A stretch of DNA of 64,000 bases, taken from assembly GCA_049324835.1 (NCBI GenBank), contig JBMOMT010000036.1, positions 1 to 64,000 of the forward strand, written 5' to 3'. The notes below the pieces were generated by a model. The model searched no databases and was not told the origin of the DNA. It saw only the letters and a program-made list of their open reading frames with translations. Made by a program: the position numbers and the translations under genes. Shown piece by piece: positions 26,700 to 34,605 of this stretch. Source of the DNA: JBMOMT01 sp049324835 (GTDB taxonomy: Bacteria > Chloroflexota > Anaerolineae > CAYNKW01). Position 1 is the first letter of the stretch. The number at the start of each line of letters is the position of its first letter.

Positions 26700-27764
26700 C
26701 TATTCAATGATACCACCGCCGACGAGTTCTTCTCCCCGGTAAAAGACGACACCCTGACCGGGGGTGATGTCGCGCAGTGACTGATCAAAGTATAGGTCGG
26801 CGCGCCCGCCGGCCAGGGGGGTGAGCAGGGCAGCGGTTTCGTTGGCCTGGTAGCGGATCTTGGCCGTCACGCGAGCAGGCTCGGCTGGGGCCTGCCCGGC
26901 GATGTAGGACACATCGCTGGCGGTCAGCTCCCTGCGACCCAACTCGGCGGCAGCGCCGACGATGAGCGCGTTGCGGGCGACGTCCATCTGCAACACGTAG
27001 AGGGCCTCCGGCGCGGCAATGCCCATTCCCTGCCGTTGACCGATGGTGTAAAAGGGCAGGCCTTTGTGTTGACCCAACACGCGCCCGGCGCGGTCGAAGA
27101 TGGGGCCGGGGCGCACGGCGTCGGGCCTTTCGGCCTGCAAAAAATGGCGATAGTCGCCGTCGGCCAGAAAGCACAGGTCCTGGCTTTCGGGCCGTTCGGC
27201 AACCGGCAGGCCATGCTGGCGGGCCATGTGGCGCACCTGCGGTTTGGTATAGTCGCCCAGTGGAAAGAGCACGTGGCGCAAGGTGTGCTGATTCAGCATA
27301 TAGAGCACGTAGGATTGATCTTTGGCGCTGTCTACGCCCTTGAGCAGGTGATAGCTGCCGTTGGTATGGCACACGCGGGCATAGTGACCGGTGACCAGGT
27401 AACGGGCGTCGAGGGCCAACGCGCGGCGCAGCAGCAGGTCGAAACGGATGTGCCGATTGCACATCAGGCACGGGTTGGGGGTGCGTCCGGCGGCATATTC
27501 GTCCACGAAATAATCCACCACGGCGGCCCGGAACGGCGCTTCGGCGTCGAGCAGGTAGAACGGGATGCCCAGGCTATCGGCCACCTGGCGCGCGCTGTCC
27601 ACGGCGTCCGGGGTGCAGCAGCGGTTGCCGTCTTTTCTGCCCGGTTCTGACCACAACCGCAGCATCAGGCCGATGACCTCGTAACCCTGCTCCACCAGTA
27701 GAGCGGCCGCCACAGAGCTATCCACGCCGCCGCTCATGGCCACTGCCACCCGCTCGTCGCTCAC
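26700..27764 (-). CDS. mnmA: tRNA-specific 2-thiouridylase MnmA
   Basis: About 354 residues from GTG 27764; GTG 27776 is an alternative. The PP-loop AMSGGVDSSVAA binds ATP. The catalytic Cys pair is NPCLMCNRHIRF and SQDLCFLADGDYRHF. GQRQGMGI and the C-terminal barrel follow. MnmA adenylates U34 of Lys, Glu and Gln tRNAs and inserts sulfur delivered as persulfide from a cysteine desulfurase. The desulfurase gene lies three genes upstream in the same operon, which fits the sulfur relay. The start overlaps the end of the iscU-like gene. The open frame extends further upstream but there it runs through iscU. Confidence 0.95.
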   Translation of the reverse strand: MSDERVAVAMSGGVDSSVAAALLVEQGYEVIGLMLRLWSEPGRKDGNRCCTPDAVDSARQVADSLGIPFYLLDAEAPFRAAVVDYFVDEYAAGRTPNPCLMCNRHIRFDLLLRRALALDARYLVTGHYARVCHTNGSYHLLKGVDSAKDQSYVLYMLNQHTLRHVLFPLGDYTKPQVRHMARQHGLPVAERPESQDLCFLADGDYRHFLQAERPDAVRPGPIFDRAGRVLGQHKGLPFYTIGQRQGMGIAAPEALYVLQMDVARNALIVGAAAELGRRELTASDVSYIAGQAPAEPARVTAKIRYQANETAALLTPLAGGRADLYFDQSLRDITPGQGVVFYRGEELVGGGIIE

Positions 27765-27765
27765 C

Positions 27766-28170
27766 TCACGCCTCACGCTCCACGCCTTGACCCTGCCTTT
27801 CCAGATGCCTGGCGTGATAATCCTCGATGGCCCGTTTGAGGGCGTCAACGGCCAGCACCGAGCAGTGCACTTTGATCGCCGGCAGCCCGCCCAGCGCTTC
27901 GACGATGGCCTGGTTGCTCAGGCTTTCAGCCTCGCTCAGCGGTTTGCCCTTGACCATTTCGGTGGCGATGGAGCTGGTGGCGATGGCCGCCCCACAGCCA
28001 AAGGTGCGAAACTTGACGTCGGCAATGTTGCCGTTATCCACCTTGATGTATATCTCCATCAGGTCGCCGCACACCGGGTTGCCCTCGCGGCCCACCCCGT
28101 CGGCATCCTCGATGATGCCTACGTTGCGCGGGTTTATGAAATGCTCCATGACCAGGTCGGAATAGTCCAT
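27766..28170 (-). CDS. iscU: IscU/NifU-type Fe-S scaffold
   Basis: 134 residues. It has the three conserved Cys of the scaffold: GNPVCGD, FGCGAAIA and VHCSVLA, plus the Asp next to the first. It begins with YSDLVMEHFINPRNVG, the usual N-terminus. The protein receives sulfur from the desulfurase and builds a transient [2Fe-2S] cluster. The His normally next to the third Cys is present (KVHCS). It lies 4 bases downstream of the ArsA-like ATPase gene. The C-terminal tail is short and charged, without NifU-specific extra domains. Confidence 0.93.
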   Translation of the reverse strand: MDYSDLVMEHFINPRNVGIIEDADGVGREGNPVCGDLMEIYIKVDNGNIADVKFRTFGCGAAIATSSIATEMVKGKPLSEAESLSNQAIVEALGGLPAIKVHCSVLAVDALKRAIEDYHARHLERQGQGVEREA

Positions 28171-28174
28171 CGGT

Positions 28175-29101
28175 TCACTCCTTGAACAGCTCTTTTTCCA
28201 GTATTTTCAGCCGTTCGATGCCCTTCATCTCGCGGGCAAAGGCCGGCAGTTGGATCAACTCCAGATGGCCGTCGTATTCTTGTCTCAACAGGTCGATATA
28301 AGGTTGCTGCATGGCCGCCCGCTGCTCGTGGAAGGGGCAATCGGGCGCGCGAATGACGTGGTTGACGATCAGGTAGTGGATGTGCAGCCCAAAGCGGGCG
28401 AATTCGGCCACCAGCCGCCGCGCCTGGTAGACGCCCAGCGCCTCCGGAATGGTGACCAGCACGAACTCGGTGTGGGTTGGATCGCGAAAAAAGCCAATCA
28501 CCTCTTCCGAAAGTGCGCTCCAGCTCTGGATCAGTTCCAAAAAGGGCACCCTTTTAAGGTTGAAGCGATCCCGCACCTCCAGGTACACTTTGGGCGCCAT
28601 GCGCAGGTGTTGCAAAAATTGCTGCGGCAGGCCCAGCAGGCGCAGGGTATCACCCGCCGGGGCGGTATCCCACACGATCAGGTCGTAGCGGCCGTCTTTG
28701 ACTCGCTCCAGGATGTAATCGAGCATAAACTCTTCCTGGATGCCGGGCGCGATGGCCACATAGTTGATGAGCTGATCGTAGGGCATATCCACCATCGCCG
28801 AGGCGGCAGCATACACCTCCGGCCCGAATTTCTCCTTCCAGCGAGCCATCACCTCGTCGGGATCGATCTCCAGGCCGTAGAGGTTGGGCGCGCCGGGAAT
28901 GGGCCGCTCTGCAGGGCCAATATCGGTCTCGAAAATGTCGGAAAGCGAGGGGGTGAGATCGCTGGAGATGATGAGTGTCTTGCGTCCGGCCTGCGCAAAG
29001 TGCAGCGCCGTCGTGGCCGAGCAGGTGGTTTTGCCCACGCCGCCCTTGCCGCCGAACATAACGACGCGCTTGTGGCTGAGGTCGAGTTCGTTGAAGGCCA
29101 T
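28175..29101 (-). CDS. ArsA/Get3-family ATPase inside the isc operon
   Basis: 308 residues. The deviant Walker A is FGGKGGVGKTTCSAT near residue 18, switch I is SSDLTPSLSDIF, and WDTAPAGDTLRLLGLP is the ArsA signature. Only one ATPase unit is present, so a homodimer like Get3 is expected. Classical ArsA powers arsenite export, but no arsB, arsR or arsD lies nearby. The gene sits 10 bases after iscS and 4 bases before iscU. A role in Fe-S or metal handling, in the way Mrp/NBP35 ATPases carry clusters, is therefore an attractive inference. It lacks an obvious Cys pair near the C-terminus. Confidence 0.9.
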   Translation of the reverse strand: MAFNELDLSHKRVVMFGGKGGVGKTTCSATTALHFAQAGRKTLIISSDLTPSLSDIFETDIGPAERPIPGAPNLYGLEIDPDEVMARWKEKFGPEVYAAASAMVDMPYDQLINYVAIAPGIQEEFMLDYILERVKDGRYDLIVWDTAPAGDTLRLLGLPQQFLQHLRMAPKVYLEVRDRFNLKRVPFLELIQSWSALSEEVIGFFRDPTHTEFVLVTIPEALGVYQARRLVAEFARFGLHIHYLIVNHVIRAPDCPFHEQRAAMQQPYIDLLRQEYDGHLELIQLPAFAREMKGIERLKILEKELFKE

Positions 29102-29111
29102 GGCGTCTCCG

Positions 29112-30302
29112 TTAGCTGCCCGACTGGTACAGCGGGCTCATCAGCCGCAGCTTTTCGACGATGCCGGGCAACACGTGCAAGACATAATCCACATCCTCGT
29201 CGGTGTTCTCGCGGCCCAGGGTGAGGCGCAGGCTGCCGTGGGCGATCTCGTGCGGCACGCCCATGGCTAGCAGCACGTGAGAAGGCTCCAACGCGCCGCT
29301 GGTGCAGGCCGAGCCGCTGGAAGCGCAGATGCCCGCCAGGTCCAGGTTGAGCAGGATCGATTCCCCTTCGATGTAGCGGATGAGAAAGCTGGCGCTGTTG
29401 GGCAGCCGCTCGGTGGGATGGCCCGAAAGCCGCACCTCTGGTATCTCGGAGGTAATCTCGTCGATCAACCGGTCGCGCAGGTGGATCTGGCGGGTATTTT
29501 CGCTGGCCTGATGTTCGTGGGCCAGCGTCAGCGCCTGGGCCAGGCCAACGATGTAGGCCACGTTCTCGGTGCCGGCGCGGCGATTGTTCTCGTGGCCGCC
29601 GCCGGTCTGGGTGGGCAGCAGAGGCGTGCCTTTGCGGACGTACAGCAGGCCGATGCCTTTGGGGCCGTAGAACTTGTGCGCCGAAAGCGAGAGCAAATCC
29701 ACGTTCAGATCGTCCACCTTCAGGCTCAGACTGCCGCCGGCCTGGACCGCATCGCTGTGGAAAGGGATACGATGCTGCCGCGCGATGGCGCCGATCTCGG
29801 CGATCGGTTGGATGGTGCCCACCTCGTTGTTGGCGTACATGACACTGATGAGCGCCGTATCGGGGCGGATGGCGCGCCCCACATCGTCGGGGTTCACGCG
29901 GCCGTACTCATCCACCGGCAGATAGGTCACCTGGAAACCAAAGTGCTTTTCCAGTTGCTCGCAAGTGTGGAGGATGGCGTGGTGCTCCACCGCACTGGTG
30001 ATGATGTGATTGCCTCTGTTCTGCGCCCGCCGGGCCAGCGCCACGCCGCGCAGCGCCAGGTTATCGGATTCGGTGCCGCAACTGGTAAAGACGATCTCTT
30101 TGGGTTGGCAGCCCAATACCTGAGCCACCTGGCGGCGTGATTCCTCCATCGCCTTGCGGGCTTCCCGGCCCAGGCTATAGATGCTGGAGGCGTTGCCGTA
30201 ATGTTGTGTCCAATAGGGCAGCATGGCCTCCACCACACGCGGGTCGACGGCGGTGGTGGCGGCGTGATCCAGATAAACGATGCGATTGGCTTGGCTCGCC
30301 AT
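29112..30302 (-). CDS. iscS: cysteine desulfurase (IscS/NifS)
   Basis: 396 residues of PLP fold type I. The PLP lysine is in SLSAHKFYGPKGIGLLYVR, and the catalytic loop Cys is in CASSGSACTSG. It begins IVYLDHAATTAVDPRV. The enzyme removes sulfur from cysteine as a bound persulfide, feeding IscU and MnmA downstream. The catalytic loop has the SSGSAC form of group I desulfurases. It lies between iscR and the ArsA-like ATPase. Confidence 0.95.
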   Translation of the reverse strand: MASQANRIVYLDHAATTAVDPRVVEAMLPYWTQHYGNASSIYSLGREARKAMEESRRQVAQVLGCQPKEIVFTSCGTESDNLALRGVALARRAQNRGNHIITSAVEHHAILHTCEQLEKHFGFQVTYLPVDEYGRVNPDDVGRAIRPDTALISVMYANNEVGTIQPIAEIGAIARQHRIPFHSDAVQAGGSLSLKVDDLNVDLLSLSAHKFYGPKGIGLLYVRKGTPLLPTQTGGGHENNRRAGTENVAYIVGLAQALTLAHEHQASENTRQIHLRDRLIDEITSEIPEVRLSGHPTERLPNSASFLIRYIEGESILLNLDLAGICASSGSACTSGALEPSHVLLAMGVPHEIAHGSLRLTLGRENTDEDVDYVLHVLPGIVEKLRLMSPLYQSGS

Positions 30303-30396
30303 AGAGATGTCCCTTTCTGAACTACTTTACCCACAAAGTAATGAGGCCATGTGAAACGTAAAGTGTGAGGGTCACGCTCCACGTTCTCCCGTTCCT

Positions 30397-30810
30397 TTAT
30401 TCCTTCGCCAGGTCGGCCAGCGTGGTGCTGTCCAGGGTGCGCGCCAGTTGGGCGCGCACCGTCAGCCAGATGTCTCGGGTGGCGCACTGACCTTCGCGGG
30501 CGCAGGGAGGCGTGCACGAGTCGTCATCGGTGACGCAAGTCATGGGGACGATATCACCGTCGAGCACGCGGATGACGTCGCCCACGGTGATGGCCTCCGG
30601 GCGGTGGGCCAGCGCATACCCCCCCGACGCTCCCCGCCAGCTCTTGAGCAGCCCAGACTGACGCAGCGGCGCGATGACCTGCTCCAGGTAGCTCTGAGAG
30701 AGGCCCTGAATTTCAGAGACCTCACTCAGCGGCACCGGACCATCGCCGTAGCGGCGGGCCAGTTCCACCATGGCCCGCAGGCCGTATTGTTCTCTGGCTG
30801 TGAATCTCAC
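30397..30810 (-). CDS. iscR: Rrf2/IscR-type regulator
   Basis: 137 residues. It has an N-terminal winged helix (FTAREQYGLRAMVELA, SQSYLEQVIAPLRQSGLLKSWRGASGGY) and a Cys cluster: MTCVTDDDSCTPPCAREGQC has four Cys, three of which would bind an Fe-S cluster. Rrf2 proteins sense Fe-S, NO or cysteine status. It is first in the operon iscR-iscS-arsA-iscU-mnmA. A 24-base palindrome lies between the -10 and the start codon, so autorepression is likely. Confidence 0.93.
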   Translation of the reverse strand: MRFTAREQYGLRAMVELARRYGDGPVPLSEVSEIQGLSQSYLEQVIAPLRQSGLLKSWRGASGGYALAHRPEAITVGDVIRVLDGDIVPMTCVTDDDSCTPPCAREGQCATRDIWLTVRAQLARTLDSTTLADLAKE

Positions 30811-30840
30811 CGCCGTACCCTCGTAACGGTTGCCCGTTTC

Positions 30841-30893
30841 AATTCCGAGTAATTACTAGGAATTATTCTATCACAGGATGAGGCGGGTGTCAA
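30841..30893 (-). promoter_or_regulatory. iscR promoter with adjacent palindrome operator
   Basis: On the minus strand TTGACA (30893-30888), 17 bases, TAGAAT (30870-30865). Directly downstream, 30841-30864, is AATTCC-G-AGTAATTACT-A-GGAATT, symmetric except one pair. It covers the transcription start and lies 31 bases from the iscR ATG. Confidence 0.85.
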
Positions 30894-30957
30894 ATTGAAC
30901 CGGCAAGTGACAACTGTCACATTAAAATTGTCGAGAAATTCACAATGAGGCGATTAT

Positions 30958-30986
30958 TTGCGCTTTCAGGGGTTCTAGTGTATCAT
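30958..30986 (+). promoter_or_regulatory. promoter candidate of the acyl-CoA synthetase gene
   Basis: TTGCGC (30958-30963), 17 bases, TATCAT (30981-30986). It is separated from the gene by MITE copy 2, so the element would be transcribed as part of the 5' UTR. Confidence 0.5.
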
Positions 30987-31055
30987 TAGCAGCGTTCTAC
31001 CAACCTCGACATACCAGACCTGACGGGTTTCACCAATCGAGTGTGTTGTTGTAAT

Positions 31056-31206
31056 GTAACTGTTCACCCTCCCGCAGGCTCTTGTGGGCACGGCATTGCC
31101 GTGCCCCTACACTGCTGCAATTTGTCGATTCGCCAGCGTCCAGTCGGCTAGAGTGTGGGACAGGATGAACGATTTTAGCCTGCGGGAGGGTAGGCTGAGC
31201 AGTTAC
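31056..31206 (+). mobile_element. MITE family A, copy 2 (151 bp)
   Basis: The left end is GTAACTGTTCACCCTCCCGC and the right end is GGGTAGGCTGAGCAGTTAC, as in copy 1 but in the opposite orientation. A perfect 8-bp direct repeat GTTGTAAT flanks it (31048-31055, 31207-31214). The interior aligns with copy 1 along its length, including the GGCACGGCATTGCCGTGCC palindrome and CAGTCGGCTA. Its right edge is 33 bases from ATG 31240. Confidence 0.92.
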
Positions 31207-31239
31207 GTTGTAATGGCCTGTAGAGATACGGATCGGCCC

Positions 31240-33330
31240 ATGCTTGACGTTTTCTCCAGCCCGCGTGCCGTGGCAGTCATTGGGGCTTCCCGCGACCCTG
31301 GCAAACTCGGTTACGGCATCCTCTCTAATATCATCCAGTATGGTTTCGCTGGCGAGGTGTATCCCATCAACCCTACCTCCGACGAGATTCTGGGGCTGCC
31401 CTGTTACCCCAACGTTTTAGACGTGCCGGGGGCAATCGATCTGGCGGTGGTAGTGGTGCCGCAGCAGTTCGTGCTGGCGACGTTGGAGGCGTGCGGCCAA
31501 AAGGGTGTCAGGGGGGTCATCGTCATCAGCGCTGGCTTTCGTGAGGCCGGGCTGGAGGGGGTGCGTCGCGAGCGGGAGTTGATCGAGATCGTCAAAAAAC
31601 ACGGCATGCGGCTCATCGGGCCGAACTGTCTGGGGGTGATCGATACCCACTGCCCGCTGAATGCCTCTTTTGCCGCCGGCATGCCGCCGGCGGGTCACAT
31701 CGCGTTCATGTCGCAGTCGGGCGCGCTCTGTACGTCCATTCTCGATTGGGCGCTGGCCAAGGGGATCGGTTTCTCTCGTTTTGTCAGTCTGGGCAACAAG
31801 GCCGACATCGACGAGATCGATCTGTTGCAGGCCTGGGAGGACGATCCACACACCCGCGTGATCCTGGTCTACACCGAGGGGTTGACCAACGGTCAGCGTT
31901 TCGTGGAGGTGGCCCGGCGGGTGACCAAAAAAAGGCCGGTGGTGGCGGTGAAATCGGGCACCACCAGCGCCGGTTCGCGGGCGGTGTCTTCGCATACCGG
32001 CTCGCTGGCCGGATCGGAGCAGGCGTATCGGGCGGCCTTTCGGCAGGCAGGGGTGGTGCGGGCCGAGTCTATCGAAGAGATGTTTGATTTCTCGACGGCG
32101 TTCAGTTATCAGCCGCCATTGAAAGGCAACCGGGTGGCCATCGTGACCAACGCCGGCGGGCCGGGCATCATGGCCACCGATGCCGTGGAGCGGGTTGGTT
32201 TGCAGATGGCCTCACTCTCTGACGAGACGATGGCCAGGTTACAGGCGGGCTTGCCTTCGGCCTCCAACATCTACAACCCCATCGACGTGCTGGGTGATGC
32301 TCTGGCGGATCGTTACGGTCTGGCATTGGAAGCGGTGCTACAGGACGATGGTGTCAACGGGGTGATGGTCATTCTGACGCCGCAGGTGATGACCGAGATC
32401 AAAGAGACGGCAGAGGTGGTGGGGCAGATCGCGGCGCGCCACGACAAGCCGGTGTTGGGCTGTTTCATGGGTGAGGCCAAGGTGGGTGTGGGCATCCGGG
32501 TGTTGAACCGCCATCGGGTGCCGAATTACGCCTTTCCGGAGCGGGCGGCCAACGTTTTGCGTGCCATGGCCGAATATCATCGCTGGCGTCAGACGCCGCC
32601 CATCGAGGTGCCCGTTTTTGACGTGGATCGGGAGCGGGTGCGGCGGCTGTTCGAGCGTGTTCGGGGCGAGGGTCGCCTTTCCATCGGCGATACCGAGGCG
32701 CGTCTGGTGATGGAGGCCTATGGTATCGCGGTGCCTAAATCTTGTCTGGCCGCTACTTCGGAGGAGGCGGTGCGCTGCGCAGAGCAGTTGGGATTTCCGG
32801 TGGTGCTCAAGATCGCCTCGCCGGATATTCTGCACAAAACCGATATAGGTGGCATCAGGCTCGATGTGCGCACGCCGGCCGATGTGCGCGACGCCTTTGA
32901 CCTGCTCACCTATCGCGCCACGCGTTACATGCCGGCAGCCGAAATATGGGGTTGCCAGGTGCAGGAAATGGCGGGCGGCGGGCGCGAGGTGATCCTGGGG
33001 ATGAATCGTGATCCGCAGTTTGGGCCGCTGATGATGTTTGGCCTGGGTGGCATCTATGTCGAGGTGCTCAAGGATGTGTCTTTTCGTATCGCGCCGTTCT
33101 CCCGTGAGGAGGCGCGTTCGATGTTGACCGAGATCCGAGCGGTCGACCTGCTGCGCGGTGTGCGCGGCGAGCCGGCAGCCGATCTGGCGGCGGTGGAGGA
33201 TGTGTTGCTTCGACTTTCGCAACTGGTCACCGACTTTGCCGAGATCGTCGAGATGGATATCAATCCTCTGATGGTATTCGAGCAAGGGCGCGGGGCTTTG
33301 GGGGTAGATATGCGGCTGGTGCTGAGTTAG
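31240..33330 (+). CDS. ADP-forming acetate/acyl-CoA synthetase (fused alpha-beta)
   Basis: About 696 residues. The N-terminal CoA-binding Rossmann domain begins MLDVFSSPRAVAVIGASRDPGKLG. The succinyl-CoA-ligase-like domain contains the phosphorylated His in SSHTGSLAGS. The C-terminal ATP-grasp domain (about 470-690) has VVLKIASPDILHKTDIGG. The enzyme interconverts acyl-CoA, ADP and Pi with acid, CoA and ATP, an ATP-yielding step in anaerobes. The long open frame starting at 31084 is not used: its first 40 codons are MITE sequence. ATG 31240 aligns with family N-termini; ATG 31213, which partly lies in the target duplication, is possible. Confidence 0.92.
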   Translation: MLDVFSSPRAVAVIGASRDPGKLGYGILSNIIQYGFAGEVYPINPTSDEILGLPCYPNVLDVPGAIDLAVVVVPQQFVLATLEACGQKGVRGVIVISAGFREAGLEGVRRERELIEIVKKHGMRLIGPNCLGVIDTHCPLNASFAAGMPPAGHIAFMSQSGALCTSILDWALAKGIGFSRFVSLGNKADIDEIDLLQAWEDDPHTRVILVYTEGLTNGQRFVEVARRVTKKRPVVAVKSGTTSAGSRAVSSHTGSLAGSEQAYRAAFRQAGVVRAESIEEMFDFSTAFSYQPPLKGNRVAIVTNAGGPGIMATDAVERVGLQMASLSDETMARLQAGLPSASNIYNPIDVLGDALADRYGLALEAVLQDDGVNGVMVILTPQVMTEIKETAEVVGQIAARHDKPVLGCFMGEAKVGVGIRVLNRHRVPNYAFPERAANVLRAMAEYHRWRQTPPIEVPVFDVDRERVRRLFERVRGEGRLSIGDTEARLVMEAYGIAVPKSCLAATSEEAVRCAEQLGFPVVLKIASPDILHKTDIGGIRLDVRTPADVRDAFDLLTYRATRYMPAAEIWGCQVQEMAGGGREVILGMNRDPQFGPLMMFGLGGIYVEVLKDVSFRIAPFSREEARSMLTEIRAVDLLRGVRGEPAADLAAVEDVLLRLSQLVTDFAEIVEMDINPLMVFEQGRGALGVDMRLVLS

Positions 33331-33339
33331 TACCTTGGC

Positions 33340-33429
33340 GTGAAATTCTTGCACGCTGGGTAAGAAATTTACCACAAAGGCGCCAAGTTCTTTTGTTTTG
33401 ATTGATAAACCTGGTGTCCTGGTGGTGAG
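33340..33429 (+). repeat. dispersed repeat B (uninterrupted copy)
   Basis: About 90 bases aligning with the minus strand of 26154-26416 but lacking the MITE. It includes GTGAAATTCTTGCACGCTGG, ACCACAAAGGCGCCAAG and CTGGTGTCCTGGTGGTGAG. It fills most of the 151-base gap between the synthetase and the DRTGG gene. Confidence 0.72.
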
Positions 33430-33481
33430 ATTTCCCTGATGGGTTCCGGCTTGGCCGGGTCAGGTGGTAGGGGAGGAGCCG

Positions 33482-34564
33482 ATGAGAGTATTGTATGTGA
33501 CTTCGACGGGGACTTTTTCCGGCAAGACGGCGCTATGTGTGGGCCTGGGAAAACACATGCAGCAGGAAGGTTTTGCGGTGGGTTACATGAAGCCGGTCAG
33601 CACCACTGCCCGGCGCGTCGAAGGGCGCATCGTAGATGAGGATGCCCAGTTTATGGTGGAGGCATTGGGCCTGCCAGAGCCTGGGGAGATCGTCTCACCG
33701 GTGACGCTGGCGCCTAATCAGGTCATCCGTATTCTTGCCGGCGAGGATCAGGTCGATTACGTGGCTCAACTGAAAAAGGCCTTCGACGAGGCAGCCGCAA
33801 AGCGGCAGGTGATGATCCTGGAAGGCGGCGCCAGCGTGACCGAAGGCGCCCTGGTGGGCCTTTCGGCGGCCAATGTCATCCAGCAGTTGCGGGCCTCGGC
33901 TCTGGTTGTGACCAAATACGAAAGTGATCTGGTGGTGGACGACATCCTGGGGGCCAAAGCCCTGCACGGCGATGCCATGATCGGCGCGGTCATCAATGCC
34001 GTGCCCCGGCAACGTATGCGTTTCGTCCAGGAGGTGATCAAGCCTTATCTGGAAAAACGGGGCATTTCTGTCTTTGGGGTGCTGCCTCAGGAACGGCTGT
34101 TACTCTCTATCAGCGTCGACGAATTGGCCGATTGTCTCATGGGTGAGATCCTGTGTCGATCTGACCGGGGCGACGAATTGGTAGAGTATCTCATGGTGGG
34201 CGCCATGAGTGTCGATAGTGCGCTCACCTATTTCCGTCGTAAACCCAACAAGGCGGTCATCACCGGCGGCGACCGGCCCGATATTCAACTGGCGGCGCTG
34301 GAGACCTCGACCAAGTGCCTCATCCTCACCGGCAACCTGCGTCCCAGCCCCATCATCATGGCCCGTGCCGAAGAGGTTGGGGTGCCGATGATTCTGGTCA
34401 AGCAGGACACGCTGACCGCCGTCGAGATCATCGAGCAATCTTTTGGCAAGACGCGCTTTCACCAGGAACAAAAGATCGAACGTTTTCAAGAGATGATGCG
34501 TGAACGGTTCGAGTTCGAAGGCCTCTACATCGCTCTGGGTCTACGACCAACGGCAACGTCGTAA
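33482..34564 (+). CDS. BioD-like / DRTGG-domain phosphotransacetylase-family protein
   Basis: 360 residues. The N-terminal AAA_26 (BioD-like) P-loop is STGTFSGKTALCVGLG near residue 8. A central region contains the DRTGG domain, with the VMVGAMSVDSALTYF-type motif, here YLMVGAMSVDSALTYFRRKPNKAVITGGDRPDI split across lines. This architecture is the N-terminal part of some phosphotransacetylases but lacks the catalytic PTA domain, so the protein is probably regulatory. It follows the ADP-forming synthetase gene, which fits acetate or acetyl-phosphate metabolism. ATG 33482 is preceded by GGGGAGGAG. Confidence 0.85.
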   Translation: MRVLYVTSTGTFSGKTALCVGLGKHMQQEGFAVGYMKPVSTTARRVEGRIVDEDAQFMVEALGLPEPGEIVSPVTLAPNQVIRILAGEDQVDYVAQLKKAFDEAAAKRQVMILEGGASVTEGALVGLSAANVIQQLRASALVVTKYESDLVVDDILGAKALHGDAMIGAVINAVPRQRMRFVQEVIKPYLEKRGISVFGVLPQERLLLSISVDELADCLMGEILCRSDRGDELVEYLMVGAMSVDSALTYFRRKPNKAVITGGDRPDIQLAALETSTKCLILTGNLRPSPIIMARAEEVGVPMILVKQDTLTAVEIIEQSFGKTRFHQEQKIERFQEMMRERFEFEGLYIALGLRPTATS

Positions 34565-34605
34565 GCCGCTTTTTGATCGGGCTTTATCCAACAAAGGAGT
34601 GCACC

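Noticed and set aside
31084..31239. N-terminal extension of the acyl-CoA synthetase
   Set aside because: It is encoded by MITE copy 2 and is absent from the family's usual N-terminus.
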